Source: Bacillota bacterium (lineage in GTDB: Bacteria > Bacillota_A > Clostridia > Peptostreptococcales > Anaerovoracaceae). Taken from it: DNA of 11,092 nucleotides. The translations under genes were made by a program, and so were the position numbers. The stretch's first letter is position 1, and each line of letters begins with the position of its first letter. Shown piece after piece: positions 1 through 6,769 of the stretch. Under the pieces are notes generated by a model. It made no database searches, was not told where the DNA came from, and saw only the letters and a program-made list of their open reading frames with translations. The DNA lies in contig JAFRWQ010000263.1 in assembly GCA_017437925.1 (NCBI GenBank), positions 1 to 11,092 of the forward strand, written 5' to 3'.

Positions 1-578
1 AACAGGTCGCTGATCCCCACGCAGGAGAAGGTCAGCGCCCCGGGGTCGAAATCGAGCTCGCAGACGGCGCAGTTGCCGAGGATCCGGTCGACCTTGACGG
101 GGCTCATGTGGTTCCAGCTCATGAGGAACGCGAGGGTCGCCCCGCCGTGGGAGACGGCGAGCACGCTCTCGCATCCCGGCTGCAGCATGAACTGCGCGAG
201 CGTCGCGGTCATGCGCGCCGCGACATCGGCCTCCGCCTCTCCCCCGTATGGGACGAGCGTATCGCCGAAGCAGCCCGAGCTCGGGACGATGGTCCTGTTG
301 TCGCATGCCTCGAGCTCGCCGAAATGGAACTCGCGCAGGCCCTTGAGCCGCGTGTAGGGGATCGCGCCGCGCGTGACGATCTCGCAGGTATCGCAGGCGC
401 GCTCCGCGGTGGAGCAGCAGGCGTGGTCGAAGCGGATGCCGCGCTCCTCGATCAGGTCGCGGGCTGCCTCCGCCTGCTCGATGCCCAGCTCGGTGAGAGG
501 TGAGTCGCACCACCCCTGGATGAGGTGGCGCACGTTGAAGACCGTCTGGCCATGGCGCATGAGGTAGAGCTTGGACAC
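1..578 (-). CDS. Histidine phosphatase family protein (phosphoglycerate mutase-like), 3'-truncated by window edge
   Basis: This is a partial gene; 192 codons are visible and the C-terminus lies beyond base 1. I translated the minus strand by hand and it is open throughout. The N-terminus reads VSKLYLMRHGQT, which carries the RHG signature with the phospho-accepting His at residue 9. Further family landmarks are an S-T-A-E-R-A segment (Arg60), a probable general acid Glu83 in LREFHFGE, and a second catalytic His in SHGG (His144). The start is GTG at 576-578, chosen because GGAG lies 7 nt upstream (586-589) and because it gives the usual short lead into the RHG motif. Members remove or move phosphate on small metabolites; the substrate cannot be read from the sequence. 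It is rich in Cys for a cytosolic phosphatase. Its GC-rich codons match the neighbouring plus-strand operon, from which it diverges. Confidence 0.88.
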   Translation of the reverse strand, partial: MSKLYLMRHGQTVFNVRHLIQGWCDSPLTELGIEQAEAARDLIEERGIRFDHACCSTAERACDTCEIVTRGAIPYTRLKGLREFHFGELEACDNRTIVPSSGCFGDTLVPYGGEAEADVAARMTATLAQFMLQPGCESVLAVSHGGATLAFLMSWNHMSPVKVDRILGNCAVCELDFDPGALTFSCVGISDL

Positions 579-600
579 GATGCATCTCCGAAGATGAGAA

Positions 601-621
601 GGCGGCCAACCGACGGCCGCC
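601..621. repeat. Perfect 7-bp inverted repeat in leader of the histidine phosphatase gene
   Basis: GGCGGCC at 601-607 pairs exactly with GGCCGCC at 615-621 around a 7-nt loop. It lies between the putative minus-strand -10 element (631-636) and the GTG start at 578. In RNA it would therefore form a strong hairpin close to the 5' end of the transcript. It could be an operator or an mRNA-stability hairpin. There is no T-run after it, so it is not a standard terminator. Confidence 0.4.
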
Positions 622-630
622 ATCCACGTC

Positions 631-639
631 ATTTTACCA
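631..639 (-). promoter_or_regulatory. Possible extended -10 promoter for the histidine phosphatase gene
   Basis: Read on the minus strand the sequence is TGGTAAAAT, a TGn extended -10 followed by a TATAAT-like hexamer with one mismatch. It is one of the few AT-rich spots in this 196-bp divergent intergenic region. It lies about 50 bp upstream of the GTG start. I see no convincing -35 hexamer at standard spacing, as is usual for extended -10 promoters. Confidence 0.35.
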
Positions 640-692
640 CGACGTCTGGCGCAGGCTTCACCCCTTGGGCGTCTACGGGAGGGCTGTTGCGG

Positions 693-698
693 TATGAT
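693..698 (+). promoter_or_regulatory. Possible -10 element for the iron-sulfur scaffold / GGGtGRT operon
   Basis: TATGAT matches the TATAAT consensus at five of six bases and sits about 75 bp upstream of the operon start at 775. No good -35 is seen 16-18 bp upstream. The AT-rich run around 693-712 supports a promoter here, but the call is weak. Confidence 0.3.
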
Positions 699-774
699 TT
701 CAATATCTATCGGTTCTACGCGGCCAGTCACGAGGCAGGTAGCCTCGGCACCGCACGATATGGAGAGGAGACGC

Positions 775-1467
775 ATGCAGTATTCGGCAGAAGTGGAGCA
801 CATGTGCCCGGTCGCCAAGGGCGCATACCACGGCCCCGCTCCCATCCCCGAAGAGGGAAAGTGGGTCCAGGCTAAGGAGATTTCCGACATCTCCGGTTAC
901 ACGCACGGCATCGGCTGGTGCGCACCCCAGCAGGGCGCCTGCAAGCTGAGCCTCAACGTCAAGGACGGCATCATCGAGGAGGCCCTGGTCGAGACCATCG
1001 GCTGCTCCGGCATGACGCACTCGGCCGCCATGGCCGCCGAGATCCTGCCCGGCAAGACCATCCTCGAGGCCCTGAACACCGACCTCGTCTGCGACGCCAT
1101 CAACGTCGCGATGAGGGAGCTCTTCCTCCAGATCGTCTACGGCCGCACCCAGACCGCCTTCTCCGAGGACGGCCTTCCCGTCGGCGCCGGTCTCGACGAC
1201 CTCGGCAAGGGCCTGCGCTCCATGGTCGGCACCACCTACGGCACCAAGGCCAAGGGTTCCCGCTACCTCGAGCTCGCCCAGGGCTACATCACCCATCTCG
1301 CCCTCAACGACAAGGACGAGATCATCGGCTTCGAGTACGTCAACCTCGGCGTGCTGTGCGACCTCCTCAAGAAGGACGTCGACGCCAAGGAAGCCATGGC
1401 GAAGGCCACCGGCCGCTACGGCCAGTGGGACAACCCCGCCAAGGTCATCGATCCGCGCAAAGAGTAG
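775..1467 (+). CDS. NifU/IscU-like iron-sulfur cluster scaffold protein paired with GGGtGRT protein
   Basis: The 230-aa product resembles the NifU/IscU scaffold family, which holds nascent Fe-S clusters on conserved cysteines in the cytosol. The core is residues 50-110. It has G-A-C (Cys56), a beta stretch with KDGIIEEALVET, then IGCSG (Cys77), and finally Cys106 in DLVCDAI. This matches the spacing of the IscU motifs (dGxIexaxfxtxGC), although the usual GDxxKL box is altered. A C-terminal extension of roughly 120 residues goes beyond a typical IscU. Cys11, Cys49 and Cys195 are additional. The ATG at 775 is preferred over the upstream ATG at 694 because GGAGAGGAG lies just before it (762-770) and the extra 27 residues look unrelated. 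It is followed 18 bp later by the GGGtGRT gene. Family assignment is good; the exact role in Fe-S assembly is inferred. Confidence 0.85.
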   Translation: MQYSAEVEHMCPVAKGAYHGPAPIPEEGKWVQAKEISDISGYTHGIGWCAPQQGACKLSLNVKDGIIEEALVETIGCSGMTHSAAMAAEILPGKTILEALNTDLVCDAINVAMRELFLQIVYGRTQTAFSEDGLPVGAGLDDLGKGLRSMVGTTYGTKAKGSRYLELAQGYITHLALNDKDEIIGFEYVNLGVLCDLLKKDVDAKEAMAKATGRYGQWDNPAKVIDPRKE

Positions 1468-1485
1468 GGAAAGGAGCTGAACACC

Positions 1486-2487
1486 ATGGCAGTTACATTC
1501 GAAGGCTACGAGCGCCGCATCGATAAGATCAACGCCGCTCTCGAGCAGTACGGCATCGCCGACCTCGAGGAGGCCCTGAAGATCTGCACCGATCTCGGCT
1601 TCAACCCCTACGACATCACCACCAACATCCAGTCCATCGCGTTCGAGAACGCCAAGTGGGCCTACACCCTGGGCTGCGCCATCGCCGTGAAGAAGGGCGC
1701 CGCCAACGCGTCCGAGGCCGCCGCGGCCATCGGCGAGGGCCTGCAGGCCTTCTGCGTCCCCGGCTCCGTCGCCGAGGACCGCAAGGTCGGTCTCGGCCAC
1801 GGCAACCTGGGCGCCATGCTGCTCGGCGAGGACACCGAGTGCTTCGCGTTCCTGGCCGGCCACGAGTCCTTCGCAGCCGCCGAGGGCGCCATCGGCATCG
1901 CCAACAACGCCAACAAGGCCCGCAAGAAGCCCCTGCGCGTCATCCTGAACGGCCTGGGCAAGGACGCCGCCCAGATCATCGCCCGCATCAACGGCTTCAC
2001 CTACGTCCAGACCAAGTTCGACTACTACAGCGGCGAGCTTAAGGTAGTGCGCGAGATCGCCTACTCCAACACCGAGAGGGCACAGGTCCGCTGCTACGGC
2101 GCCGATGACGTACGCGAAGGCGTCGCCATCATGCACAGCGAGCACGTGGACGTCTCCATCACCGGAAACTCCACCAACCCGACCCGCTTCCAGCACCCGG
2201 TCGCCGGCACCTACAAGAAGGAGTGCGTCGAGCAGGGCAAGAAGTACTTCTCCGTCGCCTCCGGCGGAGGCACCGGCCGCACCCTGCATCCGGACAACAT
2301 GGCCGCCGGCCCTGCCAGCTACGGCATGACCGACACCATGGGACGCATGCACAGCGACGCCCAGTTCGCGGGCTCCTCTTCCGTGCCCGCCCACGTCGAG
2401 ATGATGGGCTTCCTGGGCATGGGCAACAACCCCATGGTCGGAGCCACCGTCGCGACTGCCGTCGCGGTCTACGAAGCGATGAAGTAA
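1486..2487 (+). CDS. GGGtGRT family protein
   Basis: The 333-aa product carries the family-naming motif GGGTGRT at residues 260-266, followed by LHPDNMA. I recognise this as the GGGtGRT protein family found in anaerobic bacteria, commonly beside a NifU-like scaffold as here. It has no signal peptide or membrane span and is probably cytosolic. Other notable stretches are GLGHGNLGAMLLG (residues 102-114), FLAGHESFAAAEGA (122-135), SITGNSTNPTRFQHP (224-238) and a Met/Gly-rich C-terminal part (MMGFLGMGNNPM, 306-317). Cysteines are at 34, 64, 90, 119, 203 and 247, so cluster or thiol chemistry is possible but not shown. AAAGGAG at 1470-1476 lies 9 nt before the ATG. All isoleucines checked use ATC, in contrast to the genes beyond 2588. 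Biochemical function is unknown to me. Confidence 0.88.
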   Translation: MAVTFEGYERRIDKINAALEQYGIADLEEALKICTDLGFNPYDITTNIQSIAFENAKWAYTLGCAIAVKKGAANASEAAAAIGEGLQAFCVPGSVAEDRKVGLGHGNLGAMLLGEDTECFAFLAGHESFAAAEGAIGIANNANKARKKPLRVILNGLGKDAAQIIARINGFTYVQTKFDYYSGELKVVREIAYSNTERAQVRCYGADDVREGVAIMHSEHVDVSITGNSTNPTRFQHPVAGTYKKECVEQGKKYFSVASGGGTGRTLHPDNMAAGPASYGMTDTMGRMHSDAQFAGSSSVPAHVEMMGFLGMGNNPMVGATVATAVAVYEAMK

Positions 2488-2508
2488 AACGGACATATAT
2501 CCGTGACA

Positions 2509-2541
2509 AAAAGCAGACCTCCGAGAGGTCTGCTTTTCTTT
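2509..2541. terminator. Bidirectional rho-independent terminator between the GGGtGRT operon and the GNAT gene
   Basis: AAAAGCAGACCT (2509-2520) pairs perfectly over 12 bp with AGGTCTGCTTTT (2526-2537) around a 5-nt loop. On the plus strand the stem runs into TTTTCTTT; on the minus strand it is followed by TTTTTGTC. It can therefore end transcripts from both the plus operon and the converging minus GNAT gene. A second small hairpin (ACGGA 2489-2493 with TCCGT 2500-2504) sits between the stop codon and this terminator. Confidence 0.85.
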
Positions 2542-2587
2542 GCGTTTGGCGGGACGGGCGGCTGCCTGCGAGCCCGGCGCCCTTGCC

Positions 2588-3058
2588 TCACTTTACCGTA
2601 AATACCAGCACTCTTTCGAACTCGCTGAAGACGACCGTATTCGGGCTGTATTTCGCTGTGAGTCCGGTCCAAAGGGCCCCGGCGGGAGTGTTCTTCGTGT
2701 TGTACTTGATCTCCCAGCGGCCGGGAAAGCTTGAAAATATAAGGCCTGCGGCTTTTGAGGCTACGCCCTTCCTTCTGAATACGGGAAAGACGGTGAACTC
2801 GGCCATCACGTGATCGGTCTTTCTCCCGGTAAAGGAATAGGGGTTGACCATGGCAAAACCGGCAAGCCTTTCATCGCTCAGGATAAAGAAGGCCTTTCTC
2901 TTCGGATCGGTGAAGTACTCCTCAAAATAACCGTAGTGGTAGTTGCCGGCCTCATCCATGGGGTCGTCGTAGAAATTGGTCATCTCGTAGAGATACTTCT
3001 GGTTTATGTTGTACAAAAGCTCCCGGTCTTCGGGTCTGACTTCTTTAAGGGTCACCAT
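2588..3058 (-). CDS. GNAT family N-acetyltransferase
   Basis: The 156-aa product has the length and layout of a single-domain GNAT enzyme, which transfers an acetyl group from acetyl-CoA to an amine. The diagnostic motif A is AEFTVFPVFRRKGVASKA (residues 86-103), with RRKGVA forming the pyrophosphate-binding loop. It is followed by FPGRWEI (111-117) and an N-x(n)-A-x(n)-W segment (about 123-130) typical of the subfamily with a W-E-I strand. The substrate is not predictable. The ATG at 3056-3058 has no recognisable Shine-Dalgarno sequence; the leader just upstream is A-rich (AATAAAAAA). No better in-frame start is apparent, apart from GTG as the second codon. The 3' end faces the bidirectional terminator. 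This is the first gene of the ATA/AGA-using block. Confidence 0.83.
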   Translation of the reverse strand: MVTLKEVRPEDRELLYNINQKYLYEMTNFYDDPMDEAGNYHYGYFEEYFTDPKRKAFFILSDERLAGFAMVNPYSFTGRKTDHVMAEFTVFPVFRRKGVASKAAGLIFSSFPGRWEIKYNTKNTPAGALWTGLTAKYSPNTVVFSEFERVLVFTVK

Positions 3059-3230
3059 GTCGGTTTTTTATTGTTTAAATAAAAATGATGCTTGTTTCTG
3101 ATACGGTACGCGGGATGCTGCAGGGCAGTTTGATCGGTACTTTCCGACACGAGGTTCGGTCTGCGAAGTGACGCGCGATTCGGGCAGGCACCGGTCCTTC
3201 CCGAAATTTCACGCGCCCCGCCCCCCGGCT
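3059..3230. other. 172-bp intergenic region with imperfect hairpin and AT-rich GNAT leader
   Basis: The region separates two minus-strand genes. Near 3173-3216 lies an inverted repeat: TTCGGGCAGG (3179-3188) pairs with CCTTCCCGAA (3196-3205) with one mismatch, and outer arms GCGCG (3173-3177) and CGCGC (3212-3216) could extend it. It follows the stop of the triple-repeat membrane protein, so it may be a transcript end or processing site, but it lacks a T-run. Bases 3061-3085 are strongly AT-rich and probably carry the GNAT promoter, though I cannot pick clear -35/-10 boxes. The segment 3090-3170 shows nothing I can name. Confidence 0.4.
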
Positions 3231-4319
3231 CTAGGGCTTGATCCTCAGCATGTAGTACTGATAGGCGCTCTGGACTCCGTCGGTGTTGAGATAGCAGATC
3301 TGGAAGGAGAACTTATTGCCTTCGTAATACTCGTTGGGTATGGTCAGTTCGAAAGCCTCTCCGCTGCCGGTGCGCACTATATCGCCGGTCCCTATCTTGT
3401 AGATTATGTTCTTGACCGACTCCCCTTCGGGAGGCTCGACCGAAACTACGACGGGAACTTTTACAATGGTGGGATCCCTCTGGTCCAGGACCTCGCCGTT
3501 GAAGCGCACGTCAAGCTCCGGGAGCCCGGGATGCTTGACTTTATATTCCTGAAGGTCGAGCTCCGTCCCGTCCTGCTTTATGCCCCGGATCTTAAGGGTG
3601 AGAGGCGATTCCGCGGGAAGGGGTATGTCCATGTAGCCCGGGAAATCCACCGTTACGTCGAAGATCTCGCTGCCCTCTATGCGGTACCTGAGCTTCGTCA
3701 CATCCTTGCTCTTTTCCGCGACGCAGACCGCCATGCCCTCGCTTATGAGGGCCGTTCCTCCGATGGTGATGTGATTCCCGCCCGCGTAAAGGCTTAAGGG
3801 CTCGTCCTCGTCCGTTGCCTTGCAGACTGTGAAGGAGAAGGTCCTGGGGTCGCTGACGGACCCGTCGGCGGTCTCGGCATACACGCTGAGAGGCACTAAC
3901 GAACCCGACTGGATATCGTTTCCGAAGCTTATGTCAGCCGATGAAGCGCCTTTGATCCTCACGGGCTCCTTGGTTCCTGCGCTGTACAGCAGGGCGCTGA
4001 CCTTGTCGTCGGTCCATACGTGCACGTCCATGCCCTTGGGGACGGTGTAAATGCTGCGGCCGTCCAGCTCCCAGCCCCCTATCCTCACCCTCACCGAGGG
4101 CTGGCCTTCAATGCTTTCTTCAGCCGGGACGAACAAAGGCTCTTCGACTGCGGCAGAGGGCGCGGCGGCCTCTTGAGGGGTCTCTTTGCTTCCGGTAAAG
4201 CGGTCGAACAGGTCCAGGCCTCCCGTCGCCAGGGCGACAACGGTGGCGAGTACAGTTAAAAACCTGGCTATCTGACCGCCTGAGAACCTCGGGCTTTCTT
4301 CTTTCTGCTTCTTTTTCAT
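3231..4319 (-). CDS. Membrane-anchored protein with three tandem Ig-like/beta-sandwich repeats, function unknown
   Basis: I do not recognise a named family. The 362-aa product starts with a basic segment (MKKKQKE) and has one hydrophobic helix at about residues 17-35, consistent with an N-in signal anchor. A linker rich in Ala, Glu and Pro follows (about 44-72). The rest consists of three related units of about 95 residues (73-167, 173-262, 267-361). They align at LLYSAG / LRYRIEG / IIYKIG and at an Asp-Gly in TADGS / KQDGT / NTDGV (Gly at 153, 251 and 348). The predicted strands alternate polar and hydrophobic residues, suggesting extracytoplasmic Ig-like domains. The start is supported by AGGAGG 7 nt upstream. 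Its ATG overlaps the stop of the 5'-nucleotidase gene by 4 nt (ATGA), implying translational coupling. Only two cysteines sit in the central and first repeats and one in the last, so a conserved disulfide core is unlikely. Confidence 0.75.
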   Translation of the reverse strand: MKKKQKEESPRFSGGQIARFLTVLATVVALATGGLDLFDRFTGSKETPQEAAAPSAAVEEPLFVPAEESIEGQPSVRVRIGGWELDGRSIYTVPKGMDVHVWTDDKVSALLYSAGTKEPVRIKGASSADISFGNDIQSGSLVPLSVYAETADGSVSDPRTFSFTVCKATDEDEPLSLYAGGNHITIGGTALISEGMAVCVAEKSKDVTKLRYRIEGSEIFDVTVDFPGYMDIPLPAESPLTLKIRGIKQDGTELDLQEYKVKHPGLPELDVRFNGEVLDQRDPTIVKVPVVVSVEPPEGESVKNIIYKIGTGDIVRTGSGEAFELTIPNEYYEGNKFSFQICYLNTDGVQSAYQYYMLRIKP

Positions 4320-5227
4320 CGGCCGGCCTCCTGTTCCTGTTTATAAGGCACTCTGGCCGAGGGCACCATCTTGGACGCGGGCTCGGTGTGGGCGTTCTGA
4401 TCGTCGAAGAAGATGTTGGCTCCGAAAGCCCTGAGCACCTCGCTCTTTTCGACGCCGCCGAGGAAGAAGGCTTCGTCTATGCGCACATTCCAGGCCATGA
4501 GGGTCCTTATGACCCTTTCGTGGGCCGGAGCGTTTCTTGAAGTCACGAGGGCGGTGCGTATGGGCATCGAATCTTCGGGGAAGCGGGTCTGGACCAGGGA
4601 GATGGTCTTTAAGAGCTTCGCGAAGGGCCCTTCGGGAAGAGGCCTGTTGGCGTTCATCCTCTCGTGCTCGGTAAAGGCTTCGAGGCCCTGTTCCCTGTAT
4701 ATCTTTTCTGCCTCGTCGGAAAATATCACCGCGTCTCCGTCGAAGGCTATGCGTATCTGTTCTCCGGTGTTGTCGGCGCCTTCGGGAAGGGTCCCGCTGC
4801 AGATGATGCCCGCCGCGACACCCGCGTTGACGGCCTGCTGCACGTCCTCCTCGTTGGCCGAAAGGAAGAGGTCGGTCCTGAAGGCCCCGAGATACGGGGT
4901 CACCGGCTTTCCGCCCACCAGGGCTGCCCTGCTGATGTCCAGGCCGTAGTGGCTGATGGAGTTGAAGATGCGGAGGCTGGTGTCCGCGCTGTTCCTGGAC
5001 ATTATTATGATCTCGGTGAGCCACTCCCCTCCGCAGTTGAGATTGTGGAGGGCCTTTATCAGCGGGAAGGCTATGCCGGGCTTTAGGATGTCGCTCTCGT
5101 GCTCCTGCTGGTAGCGGGAATAGGCCTCCAGGCCTTCCTTCTCAAATATCTCGTTTTCCTTTTCCAGGTCGAAGAGGGCCCTCGAAGAGACTCCCACGAC
5201 CAGTCTGTCGGTAAGATCGTACGCCAT
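4316..5227 (-). CDS. Cytosolic 5'-nucleotidase (cN-I type, PF06189-like)
   Basis: The 303-aa product resembles the 5'-nucleotidase family that includes vertebrate cN-I. These enzymes hydrolyse nucleoside 5'-monophosphates such as AMP in the cytosol. HAD-type catalytic motifs are visible: AFDGDAVIFSDE (161-172, with Asp163 and Asp165), TSRNAPAHERV (229-239), FLGGVEKSE (255-263, Lys261) and FFDDQ (273-277). The N-terminal VSSRALFDLEKE and KPGIAFPLIKAL stretches are also typical of the family. The two halves look like a duplication (see findings), with the first lacking the DxD. TAAGGAA precedes the ATG. It starts 14 bp after the carboxypeptidase stop and overlaps the next gene by 4 nt, so it lies in the middle of an apparent three-gene operon. 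Nucleotide salvage or turnover is the likely role (inference). Confidence 0.9.
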   Translation of the reverse strand: MAYDLTDRLVVGVSSRALFDLEKENEIFEKEGLEAYSRYQQEHESDILKPGIAFPLIKALHNLNCGGEWLTEIIIMSRNSADTSLRIFNSISHYGLDISRAALVGGKPVTPYLGAFRTDLFLSANEEDVQQAVNAGVAAGIICSGTLPEGADNTGEQIRIAFDGDAVIFSDEAEKIYREQGLEAFTEHERMNANRPLPEGPFAKLLKTISLVQTRFPEDSMPIRTALVTSRNAPAHERVIRTLMAWNVRIDEAFFLGGVEKSEVLRAFGANIFFDDQNAHTEPASKMVPSARVPYKQEQEAGR

Positions 5228-5241
5228 AACGGTTCCTTAGG

Positions 5242-6741
5242 TTAAAGCCTGTACATTTCGGTATATTTGCCGCGGATGTAGTCGATGTAATGCTTCGCCG
5301 TGAGCTCCTCGCCGTCCACCCGCCTTAAGACCTCGTCGGGCTGGTATATTCCGCCGGTCTTGTGGAGCTTTTCCTTCATCCAGCCGGTGATGGGCAGCAG
5401 CTCTCCCCTTCTCACCTTTTCACGGAAGTCCGGCATGTCCTTAAGCATGGCTTTATAGAAGTGGCCGTCATAGAAATTGCCCAGCACGTAGGTGTGGAAA
5501 TAGCCTATGAAGCCGCTGGACCAGTGCATGTCCTGCAGCACGCCTTCGGCGTCGTTTTCGGGGACGACTCCCAGATACTCCTTCGACTTTTCGTTCCAGT
5601 AATGGGGCAGCTCGTCAAAGCTTATGTCGCCGTCAAAGAGCATCTTCTCAAGCTCGTAGCGCAGTATGATGTGGAGGTTATAGGTCAGCTCGTCGCAGCG
5701 CATGCGGCTGGGGCTCTGATGTATGCAGTTCATTGAGAGGTAGAAGTCTTCGGGGCTGAACTTCTTAAGCCCGGGGAAGTATTCGGCTGCCACGGGCAGG
5801 AAGTACTCCCAGTACTCGGGGCTTCTTCCTATGAAATTCTCGATGAAGCGTGACTGGGCTTCGTTCATGCCTGCTCCCACCATGTGCTCCAGAGTGGTGT
5901 AGCGAAGAGAGGGATCTATGTGCTGGCCGCTCAAAGCGTGGCCTCCCTCGTGAAGGCATGAACATACCGCCATGGTGAAGTTGTCTTCGAAGAAGCGGGT
6001 GGTGAGCCTCACGTCGTATATGTCGTTGCCGGTGGTGTAGGGATGGGCGCTGACGTCCATGCGGCCCTTCCTGAAATCGAAGCCGATGTCTTCAAGCACC
6101 CTGCGGCAGAGCAGGGCCTGCTTTTCTTTGGGGTATTTGCCGAGAATGAGGGACGGATCGGGCTTTACGGAAGAAGCCTTGATGTCTTCAAGCAAAGGCA
6201 GCATGAAGGCCTTGAGCTCGTCGAAGAGCCTGTCCATTACGGGGCGGGTTATGCCCGGTTCCCTGTCGTCCATGAGGCCGCTCATGGGGTCGTCCGCCCA
6301 GCCGTGGCAGGCGGAGAGCTTAGCCAGCAGCTCGAATTCCTTCTTCATCCAGGGGGCGAGGCTGGCGAAATCGTTGTTTTTCCTCGCTTCCTGCCAGACC
6401 ACCTCGCACTGCAGGTTGTGGGAGGCGTATTCCATGTAAAGCTTCGGGTCTATCTCGGCCTGATACTTGTACTGCTTGCGGTACTTTTTGATCATGGCGG
6501 CCAGTACGGGGTCTTCGGCCGGCTTTTCCCCGAGGGCGCAGAGCAGCTCGTTCATCTCGGGGCTGGTCTTGCGCTTCATGGCTTCCCCGGAAAGGAAGGC
6601 GATGGAATCACCCCTGTACTGGGCTGCGTCCAAAGGCAGGTTCACCCTCATGTCCCAGGAAAGGGTGCTCCTTATATTCTCAATAAAATCTATCTCCCGC
6701 ACCAAAGCGCGGAAGCGCTTTTCGGCGTCTTCGTATCTCAT
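5242..6741 (-). CDS. M32 family metallocarboxypeptidase (carboxypeptidase Taq-like)
   Basis: The 499-aa product is of typical length for peptidase family M32, zinc carboxypeptidases that trim C-terminal residues from peptides in the cytosol. The zinc-binding motif HEGGH is at residues 264-268, and the third ligand is probably Glu294 in MNEAQSRFIENFIGRS. Family motif DxRxT is intact as DVRLT (243-247). Other signatures are altered: HPY for HPF (233-235), NEAQ for HES/GQ (293-296) and SRMRCDE for IRxxADE (345-351). The ATG at 6739-6741 is chosen because AAGGAG lies at 6748-6753, 6 nt upstream, and because MRYEDAEKRFRALV matches a usual M32 N-terminus. An in-frame upstream ATG at 6810 would add 23 unrelated residues and would cover the putative promoter. 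It is the first gene of the minus-strand operon. Confidence 0.92.
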   Translation of the reverse strand: MRYEDAEKRFRALVREIDFIENIRSTLSWDMRVNLPLDAAQYRGDSIAFLSGEAMKRKTSPEMNELLCALGEKPAEDPVLAAMIKKYRKQYKYQAEIDPKLYMEYASHNLQCEVVWQEARKNNDFASLAPWMKKEFELLAKLSACHGWADDPMSGLMDDREPGITRPVMDRLFDELKAFMLPLLEDIKASSVKPDPSLILGKYPKEKQALLCRRVLEDIGFDFRKGRMDVSAHPYTTGNDIYDVRLTTRFFEDNFTMAVCSCLHEGGHALSGQHIDPSLRYTTLEHMVGAGMNEAQSRFIENFIGRSPEYWEYFLPVAAEYFPGLKKFSPEDFYLSMNCIHQSPSRMRCDELTYNLHIILRYELEKMLFDGDISFDELPHYWNEKSKEYLGVVPENDAEGVLQDMHWSSGFIGYFHTYVLGNFYDGHFYKAMLKDMPDFREKVRRGELLPITGWMKEKLHKTGGIYQPDEVLRRVDGEELTAKHYIDYIRGKYTEMYRL

Positions 6742-6769
6742 GTTCAGCTCCTTATCGCGTTCGGGCACA

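Noticed and set aside
694..774. Upstream ATG extending the scaffold protein by 27 residues
   Set aside because: No ribosome site, it overlaps the putative -10 box, and the extra residues do not resemble the family; ATG 775 has a strong purine-rich site.
700..2496. A 598-codon open frame on the minus strand opposite the scaffold/GGGtGRT operon
   Set aside because: Its product is a low-complexity Gly/Val/Ala/Asp-rich string, the normal antisense shadow of GC-biased third positions. The plus-strand genes have ribosome sites, motifs and a terminator.
2541..2587. GC-rich repeat (GGGCGG...GCCCGG) between the terminator and the GNAT stop as a second terminator or att site
   Set aside because: Pairing is broken by mismatches, there is no T-run, and no integrase or second copy is visible.
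2223..2813. Plus-strand open frame running from inside the GGGtGRT gene through the terminator
   Set aside because: It crosses a strong terminator, overlaps two well-supported genes in other frames and shows no domain.
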